Shown: positions 8,824-17,138 of the stretch, piece by piece | Numbering within the stretch: position 1 is the first letter of the stretch | How the letters are laid out: each line of letters opens with the position of its first letter | Source: Oxalobacteraceae bacterium | Lineage (GTDB): Bacteria > Pseudomonadota > Gammaproteobacteria > Burkholderiales > Burkholderiaceae_D | Reading direction: 5' to 3' | DNA length: 64,000 nucleotides | Assembly (NCBI GenBank): GCA_003537575.1 | Contig: DPRS01000051.1 | Location: 8,851-72,850 of the forward strand | The notes under the pieces: model-generated | Told to the model about the DNA's origin: nothing | What the model saw: only the letters and a program-made list of their open reading frames with translations | The model's database searches: none | Translations under genes and position numbers: made by a program

Positions 8824-9116
8824 TGCCCTATCCGCAGACATTGCACAGTGATACCGCTACCGGAATACTGGAAATCGTCTGGGATGATACGCACCGCCAG
8901 CGGCTCGATATCGCGCTGCTGCGGCGCCAGTGCCCCTGCGCCGATTGCAAAAGCTTGCGACGGCAAGAGATCAATGTCGCCGCGCCCTGGAGGCCATCCG
9001 GGATCGCGGAAATCCGTCCGGTTGGCGCCTACGCCGCACAAATCATTTTCAGCGACGGCCACGATCGTGGCATTTTTCCCTGGATATATTTAAGGAGCCT
9101 GAAGCAAGATCCTTAA
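8823..9116 (+). CDS. DUF971 (GBBH-like) domain protein
   Basis: A 97-residue single-domain protein whose ATG overlaps the preceding TAA by one base (TAATG). It contains the DUF971 hallmarks: RRQCPCADCKS near residues 35-45, the central PVGAYAAQIIFSDGHD, and the closing GIFPWIYLRSL. Relatives occur alone, fused to Mrp/ApbC iron-sulfur carriers, or as the N-terminal part of gamma-butyrobetaine hydroxylase. Beside iron-sulfur and flavin genes, a role in cluster assembly or protein contacts is plausible but unproven. It is the last gene of the operon. Confidence 0.85.
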   Translation: MPYPQTLHSDTATGILEIVWDDTHRQRLDIALLRRQCPCADCKSLRRQEINVAAPWRPSGIAEIRPVGAYAAQIIFSDGHDRGIFPWIYLRSLKQDP

Positions 9117-9122
9117 TAACAA

Positions 9123-9153
9123 GTTGAGTGAGCTAGTTGATCAGGAACTCAAC
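9123..9153. terminator. Hairpin between convergent DUF971 and dgkA genes
   Basis: GTTGAGT (9123-9129) can pair with ACTCAAC (9147-9153); the right arm overlaps the dgkA stop codon. There is no clear T-run on either side, so it is at best a weak shared terminator. Confidence 0.3.
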
Positions 9154-9550
9154 CGCGCCAAAACAAAGGCAAAAGAATCACGCCCCAAGTTACCGCAGCC
9201 AGCGACATGGCAAGAAATACCGCGGCACTGCCAAGGTCCTTGGCATTTTTTGACAAGGGATGCCGCTCCAGAGAAACGCGGTCGACGATCGCCTCGATCG
9301 AGGAATTCATCAATTCGATGATCAATACCAGCACCAGCACGCTGATCAGGAGAAGCTTTTCCACGGCAGAAACAGGCACCACCAATGCAATGATGATGCC
9401 AGGAATTGCCAGCATTAATTCCTGGCGAAAAGCATGCTCGTGCTTCCAGGCTGTCTTGAAGCCGGCGATGGAATATAAAAAGGCAGAAAAAATGCGTTTC
9501 AGGCCGCTTTTGCTTTTGAATTCGCTAAACAGTGGTTCTTGATTGGACAT
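9149..9550 (-). CDS. dgkA: Diacylglycerol kinase
   Basis: A 133-residue inner-membrane enzyme that phosphorylates diacylglycerol to phosphatidic acid for phospholipid recycling. Three hydrophobic helices follow an amphipathic N-terminus. The diagnostic segment ELMNSSIEAIVDR, containing the catalytic glutamate and metal-binding residues, lies at about residues 79-91, followed by KNAKDLGSAAVFLA. Length is slightly above E. coli DgkA. It is convergent with the DUF971 gene and divergent from the IclR gene. Confidence 0.95.
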   Translation of the reverse strand: MSNQEPLFSEFKSKSGLKRIFSAFLYSIAGFKTAWKHEHAFRQELMLAIPGIIIALVVPVSAVEKLLLISVLVLVLIIELMNSSIEAIVDRVSLERHPLSKNAKDLGSAAVFLAMSLAAVTWGVILLPLFWRG

Positions 9551-9678
9551 GGAAAAGTTTTGCCGCCAGCTGACAGAGCCAGGATTTTAACAGGCCATCT
9601 TCATGAAATTTCCTGGTGAGGTCTTTTTGATTTTTTCACATTATGGTATAAAGTATTATTGCAACAAATTTTCACCTT

Positions 9679-10473
9679 ATGAAACACGATCCCACGAGCG
9701 ATTCGGAAAAGACCTCGATCCAGGTGATCGAGCGCATGGTGACCCTGCTGGATGCTTTGGCCGAGCACCCGGACCCAGTCAGCCTGAAAGAGTTGGCCGC
9801 CGCCACCGGGCTGCATCCGTCCACCGCGCACCGCATCCTCAATGACCTGGTCATGAAGCGTTTTGTCGATCGCTCCGACCCAGGCTCGTATCGCCTCGGC
9901 ATGCGCCTGCTGGAACTGGGCAATATCGTCAAGAGCCGCATCAACGTGCGCGAAGCGGCGCTCGAATTCATGCGCAATCTGCACCGCAAGACCCATCAAA
10001 CCATCAACCTGTCGGTGCGCCAGGGTGATGAAATCGTGTATGTCGATCGCTCCTATTCCGAACGTTCCGGCATGCAAGTGGTGCGCGCCATCGGCGGTCG
10101 CGCGCCCCTGCATCTGACTTCGACCGGCAAGCTGTTCCTGTCACTGGACGATCCCAAGGCCGTACGCGCCTATGCCACCCGGACGGGCCTTTCCGGCCAC
10201 AACAAGAATTCCATTACCGATCTTGGCAAGCTGGAACGCGAACTGAGCCTGGTGCGCGCGCTCGGTTACGCCCGCGACAATGAAGAGCTGGAGCTGGGAG
10301 TGAAATGCATGGCCGCCGGTATCCGCGACGATTCCGGCCGCCTGATCGCCGGTTTGTCGATTTCCGCGCCGGCTGACCGCCTGCAAGAGGAATGGCTGGA
10401 AGACTTGATGAGTACCGCCACGCAGATTTCTGCCGTGCTCGGCTATGTGCCTCAAACAGCAGGAATTACCTGA
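9679..10473 (+). CDS. IclR-family transcriptional regulator
   Basis: A 264-residue regulator. The winged helix-turn-helix occupies about residues 13-75 (SIQVIERMVTLLDAL...LKELAAATGLHPSTAHRILNDL). The IclR effector domain follows (QTINLSVRQGDEIVYVD, HLTSTGKLFLS, and the C-terminal motif near ELGVKCMAAGI). The promoter region just upstream is AT-rich with TATAAAGTATTATT-like sequence. IclR proteins commonly control aromatic or small-acid catabolism near their own gene. No obvious catabolic target lies beside it, though the AprAB-like operon is only one small gene away. Confidence 0.92.
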   Translation: MKHDPTSDSEKTSIQVIERMVTLLDALAEHPDPVSLKELAAATGLHPSTAHRILNDLVMKRFVDRSDPGSYRLGMRLLELGNIVKSRINVREAALEFMRNLHRKTHQTINLSVRQGDEIVYVDRSYSERSGMQVVRAIGGRAPLHLTSTGKLFLSLDDPKAVRAYATRTGLSGHNKNSITDLGKLERELSLVRALGYARDNEELELGVKCMAAGIRDDSGRLIAGLSISAPADRLQEEWLEDLMSTATQISAVLGYVPQTAGIT

Positions 10474-10514
10474 GATAAGTACCGCGCCAAAAAAAGCGTC
10501 TTGCTTGAATATAT

Positions 10515-10546
10515 AAAAAAGGCGAACCTGCGGGCTCGCCTTTTTT
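10515..10546. terminator. Bidirectional intrinsic terminator
   Basis: AAAAAAGGCGA (10515-10525) pairs with TCGCCTTTTTT (10536-10546) and is flanked by A- and T-runs. It serves the convergent IclR and PBP7-like genes. Confidence 0.85.
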
Positions 10547-10566
10547 ATTGCGGCAAAATAAGCTCG

Positions 10567-11706
10567 TCAACCCTTGTCATCGGCAACAACCGAATTGGAT
10601 GCGGCATGCGGCTTGAGAGTCTCGATCCATTTGCGGATGCGACTGGCATCGGCAAGACGTGAATATTTACCTTTAGAATCAAGAAAAACCATGACGATCG
10701 AACGTCCTTCGATCATCGTCTGCATTACCAGGCAACGTCCTGCCTCGGCGATATAACCGGTTTTTTGCAAGCCGATTTCCCAGGCAGGATTATTCACAAG
10801 ACGGTTGGTGTTGCGGTACTGCAGCGACCTGCCGCCGGCATCGACGACAGATTCAGGAGCGGTCGAATACTGCCCGAGGATCGCATGCTTTTGCACCTCA
10901 GCCACCAGCTTGATCAGGTCGCGCGCGCTGGCGACATTACCGCTGGAGAGGCCGTTGGAATCGACATAATGCGTGTCGTGCATACCTAACACCTTGGCCT
11001 TGGCATTCATTGCGGCCACAAAAGCCGGCAAACCGCCAGGATAATTGCGCCCCAAGGCCGATGCCGCGCGATTTTCCGAACTCATCAATGCCAGGTGCAG
11101 CAAGCTCGCGCGCGATAATTTGGTGCCAACCGCGAGACGGGAACCGCTATTCTTCAAACGGTCGATGTCGTCAGAAGTAATTTCCAGGATTTCATTCTTA
11201 TCCTGCTTCGCCTCGACCACGATCAAGCCTGTCATCAGCTTGGTGATCGACGCGATCGGCAGGGAAATATTGGAATTCTTTTCAAACAACACTTCGGAGC
11301 TGGACTGATCGAGCACCAGTGCCACATTCGATTTCAAATCGAGTGGATCGGGCGTCCGGTGCAAGCCAGCCAGCTCGGCGGCCGTATGTACTGGTGCTGA
11401 CGAGGGCATGACCCGACGTGCCGCCACCTGGTGATAACTTACCTTGCGCTTGCCATTGACGATGCTGACGCGCTTGACGATTTTATCCCTTGAATTTTGC
11501 GTCACCACCGTCGTCCGCTTGCCCCTGGACTTGGCAGACACTGCCTTGCGCTTGCCGACAGGCTGCGCGGCAGTTTTCTTAATGACGACTTTTTTGGAAG
11601 CCGTTCGGGAAGTACTGCCAGTAGTATTTTTGGTGGCAGCCGTCGATATCGCTGTCGTGCACAAAAAGCACAATAAAAACAGTATTCCCAGCGCAGACTT
11701 TTTCAT
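10567..11706 (-). CDS. pbpG: D-alanyl-D-alanine endopeptidase, PBP7/PbpG-like
   Basis: A 379-residue exported serine peptidase of family S11 that cleaves D-Ala-meso-DAP cross-links in peptidoglycan. The signal peptide covers residues 1-23. A lysine/threonine/serine-rich linker of about 80 residues precedes the catalytic domain. Active-site motifs are S153-ITK, S210-EN and K315-TG. LALMSSENRAASALGR and LQKTGYIAEAGRCLV match the PBP7 rather than the DacA pattern. The basic linker is longer than in E. coli PbpG and may bind the wall. Confidence 0.9.
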   Translation of the reverse strand: MKKSALGILFLLCFLCTTAISTAATKNTTGSTSRTASKKVVIKKTAAQPVGKRKAVSAKSRGKRTTVVTQNSRDKIVKRVSIVNGKRKVSYHQVAARRVMPSSAPVHTAAELAGLHRTPDPLDLKSNVALVLDQSSSEVLFEKNSNISLPIASITKLMTGLIVVEAKQDKNEILEITSDDIDRLKNSGSRLAVGTKLSRASLLHLALMSSENRAASALGRNYPGGLPAFVAAMNAKAKVLGMHDTHYVDSNGLSSGNVASARDLIKLVAEVQKHAILGQYSTAPESVVDAGGRSLQYRNTNRLVNNPAWEIGLQKTGYIAEAGRCLVMQTMIEGRSIVMVFLDSKGKYSRLADASRIRKWIETLKPHAASNSVVADDKG

Positions 11707-12019
11707 TCGGCCGCTCCCCTTGACCCTTGCAGATATCCAATACAGTTGCAGTCTAACAAAATAATGAAAAACTGCAAGAGAATGAAGGGTTTAGCTTCCT
11801 TAATTAAACAATATTCTAATTAGCAATATTTCCTTTTTGGCAAAAGTTTTTGAGGGGCTTTTTTTGAGGGGGGGAAATTATTATTCTGGAAGCTATCAAG
11901 CTGCAAACGCTTAATGAACATATGAGTTTCAGTTGATATAAGTCATGAATTTGTTAATTTCCCAACAATAAATGTTTAAAACGCAAGATCATAGCGTTGC
12001 TTTCCCAAACAAATTATTG
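11707..12019. other. AT-rich intergenic DNA between pbpG and the phasin gene
   Basis: There is no gene here. The stretch is much richer in A and T than the surrounding coding DNA, with runs such as TTTTTTTGAGGGGGGG near 11860, and separates two divergent promoters. The phasin-proximal end holds the operator and promoter listed next. Confidence 0.5.
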
Positions 12020-12029
12020 TGCAGCGCAA
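12020..12029. promoter_or_regulatory. Candidate PhaR/PhbF operator of the phasin gene
   Basis: TGC-AGC-GCAA lies 10 bases upstream of the -35 box of the phasin promoter. As I recall, the PHB-responsive repressor of Herbaspirillum (PhbF) and related PhaR proteins bind TGC-N3-GCA-like sites upstream of phasin genes. A similar site lies before the PHB depolymerase gene at 18791. No phaR/phbF gene is in this window. Confidence 0.5.
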
Positions 12030-12039
12030 TAAAAAGTAC

Positions 12040-12067
12040 TTGACATGGTGAAATTAACCCTTAGAAT
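12040..12067 (+). promoter_or_regulatory. Sigma-70 promoter of the phasin gene
   Basis: TTGACA (12040-12045), a 16-base spacer and TAGAAT (12062-12067) make a near-consensus promoter about 70 bases before the phasin ATG. Its strength fits an abundant granule protein. Confidence 0.75.
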
Positions 12068-12137
12068 AGACTTTGTTGCGGCGCACAATTCGTGTTTGCC
12101 ACCAGTTCTCCTTAATTAACTTACTGAAGGAATTGCC

Positions 12138-12704
12138 ATGTCTAACCTGTTCCCGAACCAAGAACACTTCGCTGCCGCTACCAAAGCCAATTTCGAAGCG
12201 CAAATCGCCCTCATCACTTCCCTGACCAACAAGGCTTTTGAAAGCGTTGAAAAGCTGGTCGATCTGAACTTGAATGCTGTCAAATCTTCCCTGGAAGATT
12301 CGAATTCGGCTGCCAAACAGCTGCTGGCCGCCAAAGATCCGCAGGAACTGTCCACCCTGCTGGCTGCGCAAGCCCAGCCGAATGCTGAAAAAGCACTGGC
12401 TTACGGCCGTCATGTCGCCAATATCGCGTCTACTGCCCAGGCTGAATTCACCAAGGCTGCTGAAGAGCAAGTTGCCGAAGCCAACCGCAAAGTCCTGGCC
12501 ATGATCGAAGAAGCCAGCAAGAATGCGCCGGCCGGTTCGGAAAACGTGATTGCTCTGGTCAAGTCGGCTTTTGGCACTGCCAACGCCAGCTATGAGCAAC
12601 TGGCCAATACCACCAAGCAAGCTGTCGAAGTCATGGAAAACAACCTGAACACGGCTGTGACCCAGTTCTCGCAAGCTGCCAAGACGGCCAAAGCCAAGAA
12701 ATAA
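12138..12704 (+). CDS. phaP: Phasin, PHB granule-associated protein
   Basis: A 188-residue phasin_2-family protein. Phasins coat polyhydroxybutyrate granules and control their size and number. The sequence is strongly alanine/lysine/glutamine-rich and helical, starting MSNLFPNQEHFAAATKANFE, with the family block SVEKLVDLNLNAVKSSLED and the AQPNAEKALAYGRHV region. There are no cysteines, and the tail is lysine-rich (KTAKAKK). Monocistronic: strong promoter upstream and a very strong terminator downstream. Confidence 0.94.
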   Translation: MSNLFPNQEHFAAATKANFEAQIALITSLTNKAFESVEKLVDLNLNAVKSSLEDSNSAAKQLLAAKDPQELSTLLAAQAQPNAEKALAYGRHVANIASTAQAEFTKAAEEQVAEANRKVLAMIEEASKNAPAGSENVIALVKSAFGTANASYEQLANTTKQAVEVMENNLNTAVTQFSQAAKTAKAKK

Positions 12705-12754
12705 TTCACGCCGGCGACGCTGGCTTCAGATTCCCGCAAGGGTCTGAAAGACAA

Positions 12755-12809
12755 CGGGCCTGCCAGGCAATGCATGCAGAATGCATTGCCTGGCAGGCCC
12801 GATTTTTTT
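12755..12809 (+). terminator. Very long perfect-stem terminator of phaP
   Basis: The arms at 12755-12774 and 12782-12801 are perfect 20-base complements around a 7-base loop, followed by seven T residues (12803-12809). The stem is unusually long for an intrinsic terminator. Confidence 0.92.
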
Positions 12810-12866
12810 GCTATCAAGCAGCCAGAAAAATTCCAGACGCCTCGCATGTCTCCGCTGTCCTGTCGC

Positions 12867-12905
12867 CCTTCTATGGCGTCCTTCTATGGCGTCCTTCTAT
12901 GTAGT
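12867..12905. repeat. Three tandem 13-bp repeats
   Basis: The unit CCTTCTATGGCGT occurs twice exactly and a third time as CCTTCTATGTAGT, between the phasin terminator and the end of the next minus-strand gene. Function unknown; probably a slippage-generated microrepeat. Confidence 0.75.
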
Positions 12906-12915
12906 CCTTCTTGTT

Positions 12916-13725
12916 TCAGCTTCGCCGGTATTCCGCGCCCAGCCGGTCGAGTTCGGCCAGCATGAAAGAAAATGCTGCCGCAGTTTGCTCAGGTTCCCCT
13001 TTGACACCCAGTTCGATAAACCCGCGGTTCTGGCCGTTGGCCACGCTCGGCAAACTGAAGACCTTCACCGGAGAAAACTGTACTTCGATCGTTTCCATCA
13101 GCGGCGTCAGTGTCGATTCCATCATTTCAAACACCAGCACCGAACTCTCTTGCCAGGGAAGCTGATGAAACAGGGAAGAGTAATGGGTATCCAGCACCCA
13201 TTCGATCATCGGCCATGCCATCACCGGGAAGCCGGGGACGAAATAATACGCGCCCGAACCTGCCCCCTGCACTGAAAAACCCGGGATCTTGTTGAAGGGA
13301 TTGGGGATGATTTGCGCACCCTGCGGAAACTCGCCCATCTTCAGGCGCTGCAAGTTATCCGGCGCTTGCAGATCCAGCACGGCGCCGGCTGCGCGCGCCA
13401 TGTCGGTCATGCGCTCCTGGATCAATTCCCTCGCTTGCGGATGCAAGACCAGCGGCACGTTCAGCGCCGCCGCCGCGCACTGGCGGGTATGGTCGTCCGG
13501 CGTGGCGCCGATGCCACCGCAGGAGAACACGATGTCGCCGCTGGCGAGCGTGCGGCGCAGGGTCGCGGTAATGCGCGCCGGATCGTCGCCCAGATATTCC
13601 GCCCAGCCCAGCTGCAGGCCGCGTTCGCCGAGCAATTTCACGACCTTGGCAAAGTGCTGGTCAAGCCGTCTGCCTGAAAGTATTTCGTCGCCGATGATGA
13701 TGAGTCCAAAAGCCATGCGTCGCAT
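12916..13725 (-). CDS. Molybdopterin-binding-fold protein, CinA N-terminal family (COG1058)
   Basis: A 269-residue protein with the MoCF-binding fold found in the N-terminal half of CinA. It opens with MAFGLIIIGDEILSGRRLDQH and contains the family block SCGGIGATPDDHTR near residues 67-80 and the PGFPVMAWPM segment. The C-terminal nicotinamide-nucleotide amidase domain of full CinA is absent, so deamidase activity should not be assumed. ATGs at 13725 and 13716 are both possible starts; neither has a strong ribosome site. It follows the EI24 gene by 12 bases, so they are probably co-transcribed. Confidence 0.85.
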   Translation of the reverse strand: MRRMAFGLIIIGDEILSGRRLDQHFAKVVKLLGERGLQLGWAEYLGDDPARITATLRRTLASGDIVFSCGGIGATPDDHTRQCAAAALNVPLVLHPQARELIQERMTDMARAAGAVLDLQAPDNLQRLKMGEFPQGAQIIPNPFNKIPGFSVQGAGSGAYYFVPGFPVMAWPMIEWVLDTHYSSLFHQLPWQESSVLVFEMMESTLTPLMETIEVQFSPVKVFSLPSVANGQNRGFIELGVKGEPEQTAAAFSFMLAELDRLGAEYRRS

Positions 13726-13737
13726 CCATCCGAAAAG

Positions 13738-14592
13738 TTAATTGATATCCTTGAATTGCACCGTCGTCGCTGCCGGCATGGCCGAGACAGCGCGCATTTC
13801 GGCCAGCGCCGCAAGGCAGAAATGCGCAAACCACAGACCGGTGAAAACAAACACCAGTACATACAGCCAGATCGATACGGCAGCGAACAAGGGGAAAAAG
13901 ACAATGGACAGGGCCGCGCCGAGTACGCCGCCCAGCCACAGCAGCATGGGCGCCGCGCCAAGGGCGCCAGTGATGGTGCCGATCAGCAGCAATGCGCCCC
14001 GGTGGCGCTTTTGCAGCGCGCGAAATTCTTCCCGGTCGGCGTGCTCGGCCAGCGCGTCATACGTCAGCACTTTGTAAGTCAGCCAGCCCCACAGCAGCGC
14101 CTGCACAATCAGCCCCAGCGGCGGCAGAAACAGCAAGGGCAGGCTGGCGATCCATAGCAAGGCAAACAGAATGAAGGTATAGAAAGACAACCACAAGCTG
14201 CCCCAGATGCTGCCGCCGGCGCGCCGCTCGAGTTGCGGATAATGGCGGCTGGCCACATGGCGAATGATCGCCGGCATGGCGAACAAGGCGATGAAGGCCA
14301 GCGCCGTCAGGATCATCAGCGGCAGCAAGACCCACATCGCCACCAGCGGCGCCACCACATAACTGGCGAAGCCGGCGCCGAAGGTTTCCAGCCAGCCGCT
14401 GACCTGGCGGAACATGTCATGCCCGGCAAAGTAGGCATGCACCCAGTCGATCATGGGTTGCAGGTTAAAGTACAGTATCACGCCCCAGATCGCCACCGAT
14501 AGAAAGAAAGGAGCAATGGTCAGCAGCAACATGCGCATGTGCAGCTGCGACATCAATGCCTTGCCGAAGGAACCGAGTATCGGCCGGATCAT
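13738..14592 (-). CDS. EI24-domain integral membrane protein (CysZ-like)
   Basis: A 284-residue polytopic membrane protein. Hydrophobic stretches lie at about residues 22-45, 75-105, 135-180 and 200-250, with the loop [23 protein letters not shown] typical of EI24/DUF540 proteins. CysZ, the best-known relative, is a sulfate permease, but no cys genes are adjacent, so sulfate transport is only one possibility. It is divergent from the FKBP gene across a 102-base gap. Confidence 0.8.
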   Translation of the reverse strand: MIRPILGSFGKALMSQLHMRMLLLTIAPFFLSVAIWGVILYFNLQPMIDWVHAYFAGHDMFRQVSGWLETFGAGFASYVVAPLVAMWVLLPLMILTALAFIALFAMPAIIRHVASRHYPQLERRAGGSIWGSLWLSFYTFILFALLWIASLPLLFLPPLGLIVQALLWGWLTYKVLTYDALAEHADREEFRALQKRHRGALLLIGTITGALGAAPMLLWLGGVLGAALSIVFFPLFAAVSIWLYVLVFVFTGLWFAHFCLAALAEMRAVSAMPAATTVQFKDIN

Positions 14593-14694
14593 CGCGCTGC
14601 TTCCATTTCAATTTCCATCATCTCTGTATTATTCGCTACAATCCTGCCAGTCTACCCTGCTTTTGCAATCAAAAAAAACCTTCAAGGAAACTCC

Positions 14695-15051
14695 ATGTCC
14701 ACCATCATGACCTCCACCGGCCTGCAGTACGAAGATATCACCGTCGGCAACGGCGCGGAAGCGACCGCCGGCGCCCACGTGACCGTGCACTACACTGGCT
14801 GGCTGCAAAATGCCGACGGCAGCGCCGGCAGCAAGTTCGATTCCAGCAAGGATCGCAACGATCCTTTCCAGTTTCCGCTGGGCGCCGGCCATGTAATCAA
14901 GGGCTGGGACCAGGGCGTGCAGGGCATGAAAGTCGGCGGCGTGCGCAAGCTGATCATCCCCGCTGCGCTCGGTTATGGCGCACGCGGCGCCGGCGGCGTG
15001 ATTCCGCCGAATGCGACGCTGATTTTCGAAGTCGAACTGCTGGCGGTATGA
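14695..15051 (+). CDS. FKBP-type peptidyl-prolyl cis-trans isomerase
   Basis: A 118-residue single FKBP domain that speeds proline isomerisation in folding proteins. The start at 14695 follows AAGGAA; an in-frame upstream extension is not needed. Family motifs: [49 protein letters not shown], and the closing [19 protein letters not shown]. No signal peptide, so cytoplasmic. It overlaps the acyl-CoA-binding protein gene by four bases. Confidence 0.95.
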   Translation: MSTIMTSTGLQYEDITVGNGAEATAGAHVTVHYTGWLQNADGSAGSKFDSSKDRNDPFQFPLGAGHVIKGWDQGVQGMKVGGVRKLIIPAALGYGARGAGGVIPPNATLIFEVELLAV

Positions 15052-15311
15052 GCGACATGAGCCTGCAAGCCCGCTTTGAAGAGGCGGTGACCGCCTCCAA
15101 AAACCTGTCCGAGCGCCCGGACAACATGACGCTGCTGAAGCTCTACGCCCTGTACAAGCAGGCCAGCAGCGGCGACGCCACGGGCGAGCGCCCCGGTATG
15201 AGCGATTTCGTCGCTCGCGCCAAATGGGATGCATGGGCAAGCCTGAAAGGCACGGCCGCCGACTCCGCCATGCAGCAGTACATCGATCTGTTCGAGGAAT
15301 TAAAGGGCTGA
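15048..15311 (+). CDS. Acyl-CoA-binding protein
   Basis: An 87-residue ACBP domain that binds long-chain acyl-CoA esters in the cytoplasm. Motifs: LQARFEEAV at the start, [15 protein letters not shown] with the conserved tyrosines and lysine, and [12 protein letters not shown] near residues 57-68. The ATG overlaps the FKBP stop (ATGA), so translation is coupled. Mostly a eukaryotic family, with scattered bacterial members including betaproteobacteria. Confidence 0.95.
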   Translation: MSDMSLQARFEEAVTASKNLSERPDNMTLLKLYALYKQASSGDATGERPGMSDFVARAKWDAWASLKGTAADSAMQQYIDLFEELKG

Positions 15312-15333
15312 AATCCGCCCTGCCTTGCCATAG

Positions 15334-15362
15334 AAAAGCCGCGCATTTCGCGCGGCTTTTTT
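15334..15362. terminator. Intrinsic terminator after the FKBP-ACBP operon
   Basis: AAAAGCCGCGC (15334-15344) pairs with GCGCGGCTTTT (15350-15360) around a 5-base loop; T-run to 15362. The A-run on the left lets it also serve the convergent dehydrogenase gene. Confidence 0.88.
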
Positions 15363-15384
15363 GTTCCTGTGCTGTCGACCCGGC

Positions 15385-16362
15385 CTATTGCAGGATTTGC
15401 GGGTTCAGCAGGTTGGGCGGAATCTGCCCGCTGAGCGCGACAATCAGGTTGTCCGCGGCGCAAGCGGCCATGGCGTGCCGCGTTGGCACCGAAGCGCTGC
15501 CGATATGTGGCGTCAGCACGGCATTGTCGAGCTGGAGGAAATCCGGATGAAATGCCGGTTCGTTCTCGAACACATCCAGGCCGGCGGCGGCAAGGCGCCG
15601 CTGGCGCAGCGCCGCTATCAGCGCGGCGTCATCGACGATACCGCCGCGGGCGATATTGACCAGGGTGGCGGTCGGCTTCATCAGCGCCAACTCGGCGGCG
15701 CCGATGGCATGGTGGGTCGCCGCCGAATACGGCAGCACCAGGATTAGATGGTCGGCGCGCCGCAGCAATTCCTCCTTGCCGACGTATTGCGCCTGGCTGG
15801 CAGCTGCTTCCAGCGCCACCGGCAAGCGCGTGCGGTTATGGTAGAGCACCTGCATGTCGAATCCTCGCGAACGGCGCGCGATTGCCTGGCCGATGCGCCC
15901 CATGCCGAGGATACCGAGCGTGGCGCCATGCAAATCCGCGCCAAGGAAAGTGTCATAGCGCCAGCGCTGCCACTTTCCGGCGCGCAGCCAGCGTTCCGAC
16001 TCGCCTACCCGGCGCGCAGCCGCCATCAAAAGGGCCCAGGCGAAATCCGCGGTGGTTTCATTCAGGACATCCGGCGTATTGGTGACCATGATGCCGGCGC
16101 GCGTGGCTGCTTCAAGGTCGATATTGTTGAAGCCGACCGCCATATTGGCGATCACTTTCAACTGCGGGCAAGCCGCAATCAATTCGGCGCTAATACGCTC
16201 GTTTGCACTCGAGAACAAACCTTGCTTGTTATGCAAGCGCCTGGCCATTTCTTCGGCTGACCAGGGCTCGTCGTTCTGGTTGGCTTCCACCTCAAAATGC
16301 TGGGACAGCCGCTCCAGCACCTCGGGAAAGACCGCACGCGCAATCAGGATTTTCGCTTTCAT
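15385..16362 (-). CDS. D-2-hydroxyacid dehydrogenase (glyoxylate/hydroxypyruvate reductase type)
   Basis: A 325-residue NAD(P)-dependent enzyme reducing 2-keto acids such as glyoxylate or hydroxypyruvate. The dinucleotide motif GILGMGRIGQAIA lies near residues 150-162. The catalytic triad is visible as Arg239 (VNIARGG), Glu268 (FENEP) and His286 (LTPHIGSA). The N-terminal substrate segment ANMAVGFNNIDLEAAT fits the GyaR/GhrB group. Exact substrate and NADH/NADPH preference are not settled by the motifs. Confidence 0.92.
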   Translation of the reverse strand: MKAKILIARAVFPEVLERLSQHFEVEANQNDEPWSAEEMARRLHNKQGLFSSANERISAELIAACPQLKVIANMAVGFNNIDLEAATRAGIMVTNTPDVLNETTADFAWALLMAAARRVGESERWLRAGKWQRWRYDTFLGADLHGATLGILGMGRIGQAIARRSRGFDMQVLYHNRTRLPVALEAAASQAQYVGKEELLRRADHLILVLPYSAATHHAIGAAELALMKPTATLVNIARGGIVDDAALIAALRQRRLAAAGLDVFENEPAFHPDFLQLDNAVLTPHIGSASVPTRHAMAACAADNLIVALSGQIPPNLLNPQILQ

Positions 16363-16674
16363 GGAGTTTTATCCCAATAAAAAAGCAGCCGCAATTATTC
16401 TCCATTTCTTGCAGTTTGCAGGCCGTTGAAGGGAATTTAGATACATTTTATATGCATTTTTATGGCAAATTACAGGGCTTTCCAGAGTCCTTCCACAGCA
16501 CCGCGCGCATTTGCTTATGCGTAATTTGTATAACCGCTGTTTGTGGGAAGATATAAAATGCCTTAAAATACAAGGCTTTGCAAATGATTGTCGGAATATA
16601 ACTGTTTTTTCCAAAGCAGCATCCGCCTTCAGCTGATTTCATTCCCGATTAAGTAGATAGTAGATAGGACTGTT
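16363..16674. other. AT-rich intergenic region upstream of fdxA
   Basis: Divergent promoter region without a supportable gene. GCCTT (16560-16564) and AAGGC (16572-16576) form a small inverted repeat beside a TATAAAAT-like sequence, possibly the fdxA promoter or operator. Short frames on either strand lack ribosome sites and resemble no protein I know. Confidence 0.4.
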
Positions 16675-16998
16675 ATGACCCACGTTGTGACCGAATCCTG
16701 CATCCGTTGTCGCTATACCGACTGCGTCGATGTATGTCCGGTGGACTGCTTCCGCGCAGGTCCGAATTTCCTCGCCATCGATCCAGACGAGTGCATCGAT
16801 TGTGCTGTGTGCGTAGCCGAATGCCCGGTCAATGCCATTTTTGCCGAAGAAGACGTTCCTGCGGACCAGCAGCAATTTATCAAGCTGAACGTCGAACTGG
16901 CCCGCAAGTGGCCCTCCATTACCAAGACCACGTCGCCGTTGCCGGAGGCCGAGGAATGGAAAGATGCCACGGACAAGCTGAAATATCTCGAACGCTGA
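16675..16998 (+). CDS. fdxA: Seven-iron ferredoxin FdxA
   Basis: A 107-residue [3Fe-4S][4Fe-4S] ferredoxin, the usual length for proteobacterial FdxA. The first cluster motif is [19 protein letters not shown] with the FdxA spacing; the second is [16 protein letters not shown]. The C-terminal portion ([16 protein letters not shown], then LARKWPSIT) is the characteristic long tail. A FAD-dependent reductase gene follows after 140 bases and is its plausible partner. Confidence 0.96.
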   Translation: MTHVVTESCIRCRYTDCVDVCPVDCFRAGPNFLAIDPDECIDCAVCVAECPVNAIFAEEDVPADQQQFIKLNVELARKWPSITKTTSPLPEAEEWKDATDKLKYLER

Positions 16999-17042
16999 TG
17001 CCTTGCCGGTCGTGCTTGGCGCCCGCGCGCTCGCACAGTCCG

Positions 17043-17105
17043 GCATGCAACAAACCTTGCATGCAACACACGGAGCCGGCGGCTCATCCCTGCCCCCGGC
17101 TTTTT
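17043..17105 (+). terminator. Two hairpins after fdxA, the second an intrinsic terminator
   Basis: GCATGCAA / TTGCATGC (17043-17050 and 17057-17064) forms one hairpin. AGCCGG (17074-17079) and CCGGCT (17096-17101) form a second, followed by a T-run. They would separate fdxA expression from the downstream reductase gene. Confidence 0.6.
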
Positions 17106-17138
17106 ATTCTTTCAATGTAACAGGAATTTGACAGTCGT

